Assembly: GCA_905160935.1 (NCBI GenBank)
Contig: CAJHZI010000311.1
Span: 266,001-330,000 of the forward strand
DNA: 64,000 bases
Source: Enchytraeus crypticus
Lineage: Eukaryota; Annelida; Clitellata; Enchytraeida; Enchytraeidae
Reading direction: 5' to 3'
Positions 35,601 through 50,600 of this stretch are shown here, piece by piece (position 1 is the stretch's first letter; every line of letters starts with the position of its first letter). The notes below the pieces were generated by a model. The model was not told the origin of the DNA. It ran no database searches and saw nothing but the letters and a program-made list of their open reading frames with translations. The translations under genes and the position numbers were made by a program.

Positions 35601-38600
35601 CTACTCTTATTTTTTTTGAGTAAAATATATTTTGATTAATTGACAAAATAAATCGATTGATTGACTAACTAGTCGATTGATTGTTTCATTGATTTTCTAG
35701 ATATCTTAGTTGACTGATTGAATGATTGACTGGTTGTTTTATTGATTGGCTGGTGGATGAATTGATGGCTTGGTTGACTAATTTACTGATACTGATCAAC
35801 TGATTGATTGATTGTTTGATTGATTGATTGATCGACCGATTGATTGATTTACAGGTTCGCCTGCTACCTGATGTGAATGATGATGTAGATGAGGACCCGA
35901 CAGGAAGCAAGGCTCTGTGGGACAGGGGAGTACTCAATGGGGCGTCCCAGAAGGTTTGTGCCTTGGACTGTCGTTAGAGCGCTTCCTTTGCTTCCTTACT
36001 AATAATAAATAACAATAACAACAATTAGAGTGCTACAGTCATCAATGACGACATAGAGCACTATTGAGTCAAAATCAAGCCGGCGAGCAAAAAGAAGATC
36101 CAAAAACGGTGCAAATTCAAAAATCTAGAATATCAGAAACTGATTATATAGAAAATCAGAAATTCATGCATATATAATGGATCCTATAAATGCATGAGTG
36201 TGTGTATGTGTGTGCACTGTAAACAAGTTGAAATTGTATAATTGAATTTACACTTAAAATTGTATTGATTATGGTTGCACAGTCATTTTGATTTTTATGA
36301 AAACATTTTTTTTTGTATAATACATACATAGCATTATTATCGACTATTAAAATTATAGTCAGGTTTTATGTTTCTTACTTATGTTATATCTACAGCAATG
36401 TTCAAACAACCTGTTTGAACATTGCTGTATATTTTAAGTATGGCCCTATAACACCATATTTAACAGAATTTGAACAATCTTTGTATGTTATGTTATCCCG
36501 GGCTCTCCCGCCACTGCCTTCGCTTTGGAAAGATGAACCTGACGATTACTGCTCTACAGCTCTTATTGCTAAGTTGTCAGGCTTACTGGTATCTTTTAGC
36601 CGTAACCCTTAATTCAACCTGACAGTTTTCATAATTATTGATAAGCTATAATTGTATAACTAATTGACGTCCCTGACGTCATCCTTGTGTGAAGAAACGG
36701 ACGTTAAACTTTTATTCTTATTATTAATATTAAAATGCAACCTATATTTATTTAGAGAGGCATTCTGACTAGCTAAAAATCTAGTATATTATAACAACTC
36801 TATTATCATCAATAACATTCCTTTTGATATACAATTATTCTTGGGGATTCTGCACATGACGAGGTGGACCCCCTATGCCTTCTTCAGCTTCGACTAACAT
36901 TTACTGGGCAGGGGCGTCATTCCCTAAGAAAACAATCCTGTTTACCCATAAGTTGTAACGGCATAATTAAAGTGCAACCTATATTTATTTAGAGATATTA
37001 TGTTTACCCATAAGCTGTAACTGCATAATTAAAGTGCAGCCTATATTTATTTAGAGATAGTCTGACTAGTTATTTCTCTATTATCGCTCAGGCGCAGGTG
37101 ATGTCTAATTTCTATGTGGGGGAGACAGTGACGTCAGTGCAGAAGGCTAATCTCATCCCCGGGGGCTCAGAGTCCCTCGTCTACACGTCTCTCTCAGGTG
37201 GCATAGGCATGCTCGTCCCCTTCACGTCCCACGAGGTAGCCACCGCTCTATTACAGTTCTGTTGTTTCATTACACTTTCACTCAGTCAATTTACAAATTT
37301 AGTTGAACCTTCATTAATGGTCATATTTACTAGTGAGATAATCAAGTGTTTAAACCTCAACAGTTGCTTAAACTACTGATTAGTCATAATTTGATATTTT
37401 GCAAGGTTGAATCGATGTGTAAAGTAATGCATAGCGCCTGTTTTTGGCCGCTTAAACAGTAGATTAGTTACACCACTGATTAAGAAATAATATTCTGGCT
37501 TTGTTTACGAAGTAAGCTGATGACGTCCCTGACATCATCCTTGTATGAGGAAACGGACGTTAAACCTTTATTATTATTATTATTATTATTGGTCAATCAG
37601 CGTGAAGGACAGCGCTGTGATTGGCTCAGTGGCATAATTTAGGAGGTTGACCTTGTAGTTATTAACCACGCAATATTTTTTAGTGAATACCAAAAATTCG
37701 GAACAATAGTTGACAAAAGAAATAAATGAGAAGTTAACGTCTGGTTCCTCGACATAAGTCAATGTCCGGGACGTCAATATAATGAATATATTGATTATAC
37801 GTAATTAATGAAACCGGTTATATTGCTTTGAATAAAATGCCTGAAGATGTGATTTAGTAAATGCATGTATATTGCTTGATTGTTGAGCCCTGGGCGTCCA
37901 GAAATTGCTGCAATATATTTTAAAACGAATGGGAACAGGTCTATTCGTATCCCAATCCTCGTTAAACTGGGACTCAAGGGAAGATGATGATGATGATGAT
38001 GATGATGTTTGATAATGGTGATGATGATGATAATAGTGATGATGATAATAATGATGAGGATGATGACGATGATGATGATGATGACGATGATGATTGATTT
38101 ATTGATTAATTGATTGATTGTCGTAGGATCATGATTTCTTCCAGCACCTGGAGATGCACATGCGCTCTGAGATGTCCACGCTGTGTGGAAGAGATCACCT
38201 CTCCTACAGGTCCTACTACTTCCCTGTCAGGGTATGTATCAATTAGTATGATTAATATTGATTAATATGATTAATATCGATTAGTATGATTAATGTCGAT
38301 TAGTATGATTAATATCGATTAATATGATTAATGTCGACTAGTATGATTAATGTCGATTAGTATGATTAATATCGATTAGTATGATTAATATCGATTAGTA
38401 TGATTAATATCAATTAGTATGATTAATATAGACTAGTATGATTAATATCGATTAGTATGATTAATATCGATTAGTATGATTAATATAGATTAGTATGATT
38501 AATATCGATTAGTATGATTAATATCAATTAGTATGATTAATATTGATTAGTGTGATTAATATCCATTAGTATGATTAATATTGATTAGTGTGATTAATGC

Positions 38601-40490
38601 AGATTAGTATGATTAATATTGATTAGTGTGATTAATATCCATTAGTATGATTAATATTGATTAGTGTGATTAATGCAGATTAGTATGATTAATATTGATT
38701 AGTGTGATTAATATCCATTAGTATGATTAATATTGATTAGTGTGATTAATGCAGATTAGTATGATTAATATTGATTAGTGTGATTAATATCCATTAGTAT
38801 GATTAATATTGATTAGTGTGATTAATGCAGATTAGTATGATTAATATTGATTAGTGTGATTAATGCAGATTAGTATGATTAATATTGATTAGCATGATTA
38901 TGCGCCAGTGCCCCAGCCAGGATTTCATCTTGGGGGTGGCGCTACTTTATAGGAAATGTTAATGCAGCCTTTTTTCTAGTAAGCAATAATACTAACTCGA
39001 TATACAAAGTTACACATATGCAATTTTCAGAGGAGGGAGGTACATGCCCCTCTGCTCCATTGCCTGCTCTCATTGTTGATTCTGATGTTCAATGTGGGTT
39101 CAGTGGTTTTTCCTGTATGTTGCAACACTACGTTGTAACGGTTTTACTAATTGTAACCCCTGGGGCTGCATTAGACGTAAATGAATGTATTGATTGTAAT
39201 ATTCTAGTAATAATTAAATGCAATGAAGTAACAGTAACGCAATATGTGTGAACATATTTATTGTTGTGTAAATTATTCATTTATTATTGTTATTCAATTA
39301 TTGAAGTCATTATTGTTACATTATTGGTATTCTTATTTTTCTTACTAGAAAAACTGGCCGGAGCCAGTGGCGATGTCGGTTGGATATTCGACCGCGGATC
39401 AGTATGTGCGGGTTCAAATCCTGAGCTCGCTCGTCACTGACATCGCTTTCTAGTGAGGAAAATGACGTTAACATTAGCTTTACTTTTTAGCTTTACTAAA
39501 TATGATTTTTATTACTATTATTATGTACGATTTTTATTACTAATATTGTGTTTTATGTGTTTGTGCTGAGCAGAACGTGATAGACGGAGACCTGTGTGAG
39601 ATGTACAACATGTTGGAGCCAGGCAAACAGAAGTCCATAGCTGAGGAACTCGATAGGACTCCCAGTGAGGTAAGGCTCTGATGATAAACTCTCTCTCTCT
39701 TAGTGCACTGCCTGTTGGCAGGTCCATGACATATAGCTTCTCCACATATTTCTCGTCCACAAAACTCCACTAACTACAAAAAGCTATAACGTATATGTAT
39801 ATTACATTGACGGCCCTGATGTTGCCTTACGGTGAGGAACCGGACGTTATATTGTTTTTGATCAAATGATTGTTTAGTACTGATATAATATATGCAGTGA
39901 AAAATGCTTTCAGCAGCTGATTTTGGCATAATGATACTTCAGTGACTTGTGTAGGTTGCCTTTCTTTACTGATGAGAAAGAGCTGCTTAGAAGTTTCTCC
40001 GTCCATTTTATCAGCAAGGTTGAACTGGACTTGTGTGGATATTTATTAGTTAATAATTAATCTAAGTAGCTTTGAGATTTTTAATAATAATAATATTAAT
40101 TATTTAATAATAATAATAAAATTTTTGAGAAATTTAAAGTTGATTGGTTTCTGCAGCAGTCTGCTCTAAATAAATAGCGTTACATTTATTGACCATAATC
40201 GTTTTTTTACTGAACTGGTGGTGAAATTCATTTTAAAATGATCAAAGATAATTCTAAGCATTAGTCTGAAAGTTAGTAGTTTTTTGTAAGAACTTATCAT
40301 TTTTTGTCCAGTATTCTTCGTTTTTAGGCCTTTCGCCTTATCTGCGGTTTGTATTCTAAAATGTATTTTCACGTCCCTGGCAGTATTCGTAGAAACGGAA
40401 TTAAAATGTATATTTAATTTATTGTCCTATGGTTTATGTTACCAGGTGTCCAAGAAGCTTGAAGACATAAGAACGAGATACGCATTTTAA
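13865..40490 (+). CDS. SF3B3: Splicing factor 3B subunit 3 (SF3b130/SAP130), 27 coding exons, complete
   Basis: Scaffold subunit of the SF3b complex of U2 snRNP, which binds the intron branch point in the nucleus. Exons: 13865-14090, 19619-19695, 20070-20163, 20822-20994, 21907-22048, 22661-22773, 23150-23212, 23699-23773, 24194-24297, 24861-25026, 25787-25882, 26708-26780, 27420-27571, 28252-28407, 29188-29343, 30222-30365, 31248-31370, 32027-32181, 32978-33152, 33416-33624, 34048-34330, 34620-34835, 35855-35953, 37092-37235, 38127-38231, 39574-39669, 40446-40490. All junctions are GT-AG and phases agree; the sum is 3660 nt, 1219 residues, against about 1217 in human. The start [14 protein letters not shown] and the end [12 protein letters not shown] are near-identical to the family. 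Family knowledge: three WD40-like beta-propellers with MMS1_N-type and C-terminal CPSF_A-type regions. The exon map rests on conservation by eye; each boundary could shift by a few bases. Several introns carry duplicated splice junctions (separate entries). Confidence 0.97.
14550..15310 (+). pseudogene. LINE ORF1 (gag-like nucleocapsid), broken
   Basis: Encodes a nucleic-acid-binding protein that coats LINE RNA. The reading starts [20 protein letters not shown] and has an in-frame TAA at about 14640. A frame change near 14870 precedes the part [18 protein letters not shown]. Zinc knuckle 1 ([14 protein letters not shown]) lies at 15014-15055; after another frame change further Cys/His spacing follows at about 15062-15180 ([10 protein letters not shown] and [15 protein letters not shown]). 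The knuckles and the PLRVIAKNL segment are typical of jockey-type gag. It cannot be translated as one protein. Confidence 0.85.
15456..17737 (+). pseudogene. LINE ORF2 5' part: endonuclease and reverse transcriptase, frameshifted
   Basis: The endonuclease starts at ATG 15456 ([10 protein letters not shown], then [11 protein letters not shown] and [14 protein letters not shown]) and changes frame near 15975, after which [14 protein letters not shown] continues it. Reverse transcriptase follows with frame breaks near 16560, 16970 and 17160: [51 protein letters not shown], and the catalytic box as LADDTAI (usual first residue Tyr or Phe). Loss of frame makes it non-autonomous. Confidence 0.88.
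17738..17895 (+). mobile_element. AAT microsatellite plus SINE family C copy nested in the LINE
   Basis: An AAT run (17738-17776) leads straight into a family C copy: GAGTGCTACAGTCATCAATG, then a block ending in the CGGTGCAAAATCC type motif. The copy interrupts the jockey ORF2 in frame, so it is younger than the LINE. Confidence 0.8.
17940..18510 (-). pseudogene. CR1/L2-type LINE reverse transcriptase C-terminal fragment, antisense, nested
   Basis: On the minus strand, from about 18508 to 17981, an open reading includes the segments [64 protein letters not shown] and [12 protein letters not shown]. These are the standard post-RT segments of CR1/L2/Daphne-type LINEs. It has no N-terminal RT domain here, is antisense to the surrounding jockey element, and lies in its interruption. 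It is a truncated 5'-deleted copy. Confidence 0.85.
18511..18901 (+). pseudogene. LINE ORF2 3' end, resumed after the nested insertion
   Basis: After the inserted block the jockey-type reading resumes with [17 protein letters not shown] and continues through [12 protein letters not shown] to a TAA at 18900. This is the conserved tail that follows reverse transcriptase in this group. The match in position and type to the part ending at 17737 shows that the material between was inserted later. Confidence 0.85.
19883..20019 (+). mobile_element. SINE family A (tRNA-derived), SF3B3 intron 2
   Basis: Full-length family A copy: GCCAGTGGCGATGTCGGTAA (A-box region), a degenerate B-box region, then CATTAGCTTTAGCTTTTTTG at the 3' end. 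It lies 50 bp upstream of exon 3. Confidence 0.8.
20347..20465 (-). pseudogene. LINE family R 3' relic, antisense in SF3B3 intron 3
   Basis: The minus strand matches the 25046-25240 copy closely over the WRNVAALCS region and ends with the same intron-flank signature. It is only about 120 bp long, so it is a severely truncated copy. Confidence 0.7.
20639..20731 (+). repeat. Duplicated exon 4 acceptor with exon 4-like start (decoy)
   Basis: Bases 20639-20731 repeat 20770-20866, which hold the true end of intron 3 and the start of exon 4. The decoy acceptor AG is at 20694-20695. The exon-like part reads [11 protein letters not shown] against [11 protein letters not shown] in the true exon, then reaches TGA within a few codons. 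GCG/GCA, CTT/TTG and GTC/GTT differ silently. Confidence 0.88.
21165..21420. repeat. 20-bp minisatellite, SF3B3 intron 4
   Basis: About 12 variant units of CTTATATCCTTTAAGCCGA. It is followed by a 23-bp repeat (TGGTGCTTGACATTAACTTG, about four units) at 21432-21510. Confidence 0.92.
22113..22660 (+). repeat. Array of five decoy acceptors with exon 6-like starts
   Basis: The true exon 6 begins at 22661. Exon 6-like starts preceded by acceptor AG occur at 22125, 22374, 22453, 22532 and 22609. The 22374-22609 copies form a 77-79 bp tandem array (TGATGTGTACAG plus TACCTGGAGATACATAGGGA) and share an in-frame TAG. The 22125 copy is separate and stays open ([12 protein letters not shown] against [12 protein letters not shown]) for about 100 codons before a stop. 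The 22609 copy is truncated to seven bases. Confidence 0.88.
22160..22270 (+). repeat. Family H repeat (CT tract plus GTGCACTG...GGCAGGTCC)
   Basis: TCTCTCTCTCTTCGTGCACTG then GGCAGGTCCATG. Related copies follow the exon 22 donor (34845-34912) and the exon 26 donor (39687-39760). Each begins within about 20 bases after a GT donor or donor-like GT. Confidence 0.6.
25046..25240 (-). pseudogene. LINE family R 3' relic, antisense in SF3B3 intron 10
   Basis: Minus-strand reading [20 protein letters not shown], then [20 protein letters not shown] and [14 protein letters not shown]. This is an intact-frame piece of the C-terminal tail of a non-LTR element, 5'-truncated as is usual for LINE insertions. 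Confidence 0.82.
25917..26051 (-). mobile_element. SINE family A, minus strand, SF3B3 intron 11
   Basis: Well-preserved inverse copy beginning AAAGCTGGTAAAGCTAATG and ending in CGCTACTGGCTCCAG. It starts 35 bases after the exon 11 donor. Confidence 0.82.
26419..26482. repeat. TA/ATT microsatellite
   Basis: (TA)n followed by (ATT)n in SF3B3 intron 11. Confidence 0.9.
27054..27312. repeat. Two TA microsatellites in SF3B3 intron 12
   Basis: 27054-27103 and 27194-27312, with a unique 90-bp spacer. Confidence 0.93.
28909..29187 (+). repeat. Three decoy copies of the exon 15 acceptor and first ~60 bases
   Basis: Units of 82-90 bp, each an ATTG tract, GATCAG and about 60 bases of exon 15-like sequence, begin their exon-like parts at 28930, 29016 and 29098; the true exon begins at 29188. 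All three read [18 protein letters not shown] (one Glu to Asp in the second), then meet TGA when the ATTG tract starts. Almost all differences from the true exon are silent. Confidence 0.9.
29547..29660. repeat. TA microsatellite, SF3B3 intron 15
   Basis: (TA)n over about 85 bases grading into TATTTATATTTC units; similar TATTTATCTTT repeats resume at 29865-30010 and 30085-30125. Confidence 0.93.
29668..29862 (+). mobile_element. SINE-like family F copy in SF3B3 intron 15
   Basis: Contains GGCAACGGGAAACCACCTCA, TTCCCAAGCTATAGGCTAC, TGGAGTGCTCTTATGGAGCG and CCTGCCACTTGGCACTGAAG. The family recurs at 54362, 61893 and partly at 13570, always on the plus strand here. Confidence 0.7.
30010..30085 (+). 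repeat. Short interspersed family B unit with TTA tail
   Basis: ACGTTCCTGACATCATCC, AAATGGACGTTAAACC and a (TTA)n tail in SF3B3 intron 15. Confidence 0.62.
30607..31008. repeat. Minisatellite (TTG)n-GTAGAACGGGGTG, SF3B3 intron 16
   Basis: About 16 units made of GTGTAGAACGGGGTG plus a variable number of TTG triplets, 17-30 bp each. It ends at the 5' edge of the family D SINE. Confidence 0.93.
31010..31229 (+). mobile_element. SINE family D (tRNA-like), abutting the exon 17 acceptor
   Basis: A box TAGCATAGGGGTAATG at 31019 and B box GGTTCAAATCCCAGC at 31081, as in a tRNA-derived SINE, followed by a body ending TTGATCATTTCACTATA. Two inverse copies (8470-8665 and 50732-50955) share the same end. 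It finishes 18 bases before SF3B3 exon 17, so the branch point of intron 16 may lie in or at the edge of the SINE. Confidence 0.8.
31600..32019. repeat. TGTATTGTATTTACTG-type minisatellite up to the exon 18 acceptor
   Basis: Units of TGTATTGTATTT followed by ACTG, GCTG or TCTG continue until a few bases before the exon 18 acceptor (AG at 32025-32026). Many units contain TTTAC, a branch-point-like motif. Confidence 0.92.
32862..32970 (+). repeat. Tandem duplication before the exon 19 acceptor
   Basis: GTTTGAAGACTTTTTTAAGT and the following CATATGTACTACTAT occur twice, about 56 bases apart. The second copy ends 15 bases before exon 19. The acceptor AG itself is not duplicated. Confidence 0.8.
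33654..34041 (+). repeat. Duplicated intron 20 segment, first copy split by a SINE
   Basis: 33654-33701 plus 33850-33870 match 33973-34041 (AATTAACTTAATTTTT, TGAAATCATCTTAGATGA and ATCATGCC). The second copy supplies the exon 21 acceptor. The first carries a family C insertion. Confidence 0.8.
33702..33849 (+). mobile_element. SINE-like family C copy in SF3B3 intron 20, with a paralogous empty site
   Basis: Inserted into the first copy of a local duplication whose second copy (33973-34041) lacks it: CTCTAATA...CATCATGCC versus CTCTAATAAATCATGCC. The comparison places its ends at about 33702 and 33849 with TAATA on both sides, a probable target duplication. Confidence 0.78.
34331..34455 (+). 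repeat. Duplicated exon 21 end and donor (decoy donor)
   Basis: The last bases of exon 21 plus about 40 intron bases (about 34303-34370) are repeated 86 bp downstream at 34389-34455. The copy keeps AAACTTCTGCGCAAGTGCGA and the donor AAG|GTCTGTAGT, with a second possible donor at 34417. The only change in the exon-like part is GAG to GAA (silent). Confidence 0.85.
34845..34912 (+). repeat. Family H repeat just after the exon 22 donor
   Basis: CTCTCTCTCTCTCTTAGTGCA, CTGCCTACTGGCAGGTCC. The CTTAG inside is itself acceptor-like. Confidence 0.6.
35001..35140 (-). mobile_element. SINE family A, minus strand, SF3B3 intron 22
   Basis: Well-preserved inverse copy; CGAAAGCGATGTCAGTGACG and CACTGGCTCCAGCCAG are visible. 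Confidence 0.82.
35640..35850. repeat. ATTG-rich tract before exon 23
   Basis: Degenerate TGATTGATTGATTG repeats over 200 bp, ending five bases before the exon 23 acceptor. Confidence 0.85.
36017..36137 (+). mobile_element. SINE-like family C copy in SF3B3 intron 23
   Basis: AACAATTAGAGTGCTACAGT through CGGCGAGCAAAAAGAAG to CCAAAAACGGTGCAAATTC; well preserved. Confidence 0.78.
36391..36429. repeat. Perfect 18-bp inverted repeat with 3-nt loop
   Basis: TACAGCAATGTTCAAACA and its exact inverse, separated by ACC, in SF3B3 intron 23. Confidence 0.92.
36664..36720 (+). repeat. Short interspersed family B unit
   Basis: A 50-60 bp unit, GACGTCCCTGACGTCATCC then GAAACGGACGTTAAAC, followed by a TTATT tract. 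Other copies: 30010-30062, 37521-37575, 45177-45228, and diverged ones at 39809-39862 and about 40370-40405. The ending GAGGAAACGGACGTTAA resembles the end of SINE family A (GAGGAAACCAACGTTA), so both may use the same LINE machinery. Confidence 0.7.
37521..37590 (+). repeat. Short interspersed family B unit with TTA tail
   Basis: GACGTCCCTGACATCATCC, GAGGAAACGGACGTTAAACC and a (TTA)n tail. Confidence 0.68.
37980..38125. repeat. GAT then ATTG microsatellites before exon 25
   Basis: (GAT)n with interruptions at 37982-38095, then ATTGATTAATTGATTGATTG directly before the exon 25 acceptor. Confidence 0.92.
38232..38895. repeat. 21-bp minisatellite starting at the exon 25 donor
   Basis: About 31 units of TATGATTAATATCGATTAG and variants. 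It starts within ten bases of the exon 25 donor and has a higher-order pattern in its second half (units with GTGTGATTAATGCAG alternate). Confidence 0.95.
39355..39490 (+). mobile_element. SINE family A (tRNA-derived), SF3B3 intron 25
   Basis: Best-preserved promoter of the family: TGGCGATGTCGG as A box and GGTTCAAATCC as B box about 45 bases later, then a non-tRNA body ending in GTGAGGAAAATGACGTTAAC. The arrangement is that of an RNA polymerase III internal promoter. Confidence 0.85.
39687..39760 (+). repeat. Family H repeat just after the exon 26 donor
   Basis: CTCTCTCTCTTAGTGCACTG, CCTGTTGGCAGGTCCATG; closely similar to 34845-34912. Confidence 0.6.
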
Positions 40491-41944
40491 CGAGGACATA
40501 CGGACTATTTCCTTTTAGTTTTGTATTATTGTTTTGTTCTAAAGTAAGATTAGCATTCGCTGTACTGTCGTCTACCATGGAAGTAAAATACCGGTACATG
40601 TTTATGCGTAAATAAGTGGGACAGTGATTTGGCTCTTTGTATAGCGCATTGAACTATAGCTGTAAGAGCTCTTTGTATAGCGCATTGAACTATAGTTGTA
40701 AGAGATCTTTGTATAGCGCATTGAACTATAGCTGTAAGAGCTCTTTGTATAGCGCATTGAACTATAGCTGTAAGAGATCTTTGTATAGCGCATTGAACTA
40801 TAGCTGTAAGAGATTGAGAATTTGATGAGGAATTATGATTAATTAATTATCATAAACTAGAAATACACGTATGTTGAGCAAAGAACTCACGAGATACTAC
40901 GTCTCTGCAACTAGCTATGGCTTTAGTGCTGGATGAACATTGGATGTGAAAATCAATAAAATTAGAAAAATAAAATGAAAATTTAAAAAGGGATGCCTTA
41001 ATGCTTTTATACAGGAACAGGTAAAGACGTACAATGTGAATGTTTCAGGATTTATGGTTGCAATCAGATCTGAGTGACAGAGTTAAATATGTAATGTTAT
41101 GCACTAATTAATAAGGTAAATAGCAATATTATACAGTAGTTTAAAAGTGTTCGATATAATTATTTAATATGTTAAATTTCATCGGAACATTTGCAATGCA
41201 AAGGTTACGTTACTAAAATCTATACTGAAAGTTAATAATAATAATAAATTAAAAAATGAGGAAATGAAGACAACGGATGACCGAACTATAGTAAGAAAAG
41301 TTACACTATCTGAATACACGATTACAATAATTCTCAATAAAATCATATTCATAAACAATGAGGAATCTTAACTTCAAATGATGTTTATGTCCAATAGAAT
41401 TATTCATCAAATCTCAGTTTGAAGAATGTTCTAATTGCGTACTTTCAATTGAATGCTGACTACGTTCCATTATGAGTACAGTACTTCGCATTGATGATGT
41501 CAGGTAGGTCTCTGGTTGGATTATGAATCCACGACCTCTGGCTTTCAATACACTCACGGCGCTTACTAAGCCGCTCCTCAGAGACCAGTCTCCGACGACT
41601 AATAATAATAATAAGTATATTTATAAAGCACCGCTCTATGCTAAATGCCACAGTAGCGCTGAATGGACAGTGACGGTCAAGTAGCCTGGTGATATAATGC
41701 CTCAACCGGTGTAGCAACTATAACTCTGCAAGTCTGGAATATGAGCGACCAATTGGTCTAAAACACAGAAATCATCACCACGTGGCTACAAGTCTCTTCA
41801 CTGTCATATCTGCGTCAGTCGCCTCTTATGAACACGTGCAGTTGTCGGTAGGTTCCATTCTCAATTTTTCCGAACCTACTCGGACATATTGAATGATGTA
41901 ATAGTTTTTCACGAGGACGTCAGACAATATCGCTATTAAAGCTG
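40491..41944. other. Convergent intergenic region SF3B3 / DHRS4
   Basis: Contains the 36-bp repeat, an AATAAA at 40955, and at 41460-41720 a repeat-like segment with an AAT stretch. No additional gene was recognised. Both 3'UTRs should end here. Confidence 0.6.
40632..40811 (+). repeat. 36-bp tandem repeat downstream of SF3B3 (probable 3'UTR)
   Basis: Five units beginning GCTCTTTGTATAGCGCATTG. Unit junctions alternate between AGAGCT and AGATCT, a dimeric higher-order pattern. AATAAA at 40955-40960 is a candidate polyadenylation signal. Confidence 0.93.
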
Positions 41945-49082
<7,138 letters not shown>

Positions 49083-50146
49083 GACAACAAAATCAAAAGT
49101 ATCTAAAGGAATAATAACTTTCAGTAAATATATCCTTGCTGCTTATATAACTAGGTACAACATGATTTATGTCAGACCGAAGAATCATAGTGCAAACTTC
49201 AGTCCCATTTTTTCAACTTTACCCAAAAAATCATTAAATCTTCTCCTATTTAATATAGATTGGCATTAGCATTAATCTGGGGAAACATGGCATCGCAGTG
49301 ACACATTACTAAGCTACATTAATAGCAACTTATCTACAATTTAGGTTTTAGAGAAGTTTACACACTTTTTCTCAAATTTACATGTAGAAAAGTGTCGAGC
49401 AATAGAGGATTTTCACAGCCGTTAGCCGTGCCCACTTTTATCACCTACCGGCATTGGCATCCATATTGGATTACGTCTGTTGATTTTTAGCATTACGTAT
49501 ATATATAGATATATATGCATATAAAATAAAATTTCTATATATGTACGCATATTGCAATTTGTAAAAATGCACACGATTTATTAGTTATATACACAGACAA
49601 TGTAGGCCTACCTCTGTGCTTCATAAAGTTGTATGAACTTACGTATGGAATATATGAGCTCCGATCTTACCGGTAAGCCGTACGCTGTAGATTCGTTATG
49701 TAGGTGGATTCTATAGTTGAAGACTTAAATTAATTATACTAGTTCAGTAGGTCTTGATCGAGGACTTGTAACACTAGTCTAGTCGTAATTTAATGCCTCA
49801 ATACACAAAGACCGTAAAGGATTCAAATACAAACCGTAAGTCGCAAACTATAGGCTGGTGCAAAAAGTCAAAATTTTCAATAATTATTTGTTTACAGATC
49901 CATGTGTATGCTAATAACTTTTCCCTGTTTTGAGAAATTTGACCTTAATTTGCATTACGTAAATGGCAGAAATGGCAGAAGCTTTGCAATTACTAATTTC
50001 GTCAAACCATTAAAGCTTGCCACCAATAGGCCTATCTTATATTTCGACAACTAATTAAATACATAGACTAAGTACACAACAAAATAGAAACACATCGTGG
50101 CGACAGATTTTTGTCCCATTTCCCTGAATTCCACTCATGGAGTCCA

Positions 50147-50202
50147 AATTTCTGCCATTTCTGCCAATTAGCCTGCACTACTTGGCAGAAATGGCAGAAA
50201 TT
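50147..50202. repeat. Perfect 21-bp inverted repeat, 14-bp loop
   Basis: Arms 50147-50167 and 50182-50202 (TTTCTGCCATTTCTGCC and inverse). The same GGCAGAAATGGCAGAA motif occurs singly at about 49972 and 12065. Confidence 0.9.
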
Positions 50203-50373
50203 CTGAAATTATGTGTAACAAAGCTTTCAAGAACCATCATATCCACTACCAGTTCATTAACCTGTAAGAAAGAGCCAATGTTCATATTTCAGACACAATT
50301 TTATACTAAATTAAGATGAAAAACTACTTAAAGTTACATATATAGCCGTGTATCATATAGAGTGTCGTATATC

Positions 50374-50384
50374 AAAATGGCGGC
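50374..50384 (+). promoter_or_regulatory. YY1-like motif between DHRS4 and TAF7
   Basis: AAAATGGCGGC matches the YY1 consensus often found near starts of housekeeping genes. It lies 1.3 kb upstream of the DHRS4 ATG and 1.6 kb upstream of the TAF7 ATG, consistent with a shared divergent promoter and a 5'UTR intron for either gene. Confidence 0.4.
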
Positions 50385-50444
50385 TTTGTAATGTAAACAA
50401 AAAATGACATAGTCATGAAAGCTCTCTATATCGCTTAAGTTGTA

Positions 50445-50600
50445 AATAAAAACATTCAGTAAAGTAAACAATAGATCTGTCAAATTCTCTACTTTTCTCA
50501 ACATTCAGTAAAGTAAACAATAGATCTGTCAAATTCTCTACTTTTCTCAACATTCAGTAAAGTAAACAATAGATCTGTCAAATTCTCTACTTTTCTCTAA
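50445..50600. repeat. 49-bp tandem triplication
   Basis: Three nearly identical units containing AACATTCAGTAAAGTAAACA and TCAAATTCTCTACTTTTCTC between the DHRS4 and TAF7 starts. Confidence 0.95.

Noticed and set aside
36313-36612. 99-residue frame in SF3B3 intron 23
   Set aside because: No recognisable family; it contains a palindrome and lies within an intron. Coding status cannot be supported.
38232-38895. CRISPR-like direct repeats
   Set aside because: Units are contiguous without unique spacers, and the context is a eukaryotic intron.
39355-39490. A functional tRNA gene
   Set aside because: A and B boxes are present, but no cloverleaf with acceptor stem could be drawn and the sequence recurs as a dispersed SINE.
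41460-41717. 85-residue minus-strand frame between SF3B3 and DHRS4
   Set aside because: Looks like repeat-derived sequence interrupted by an AAT tract; no protein family recognised.
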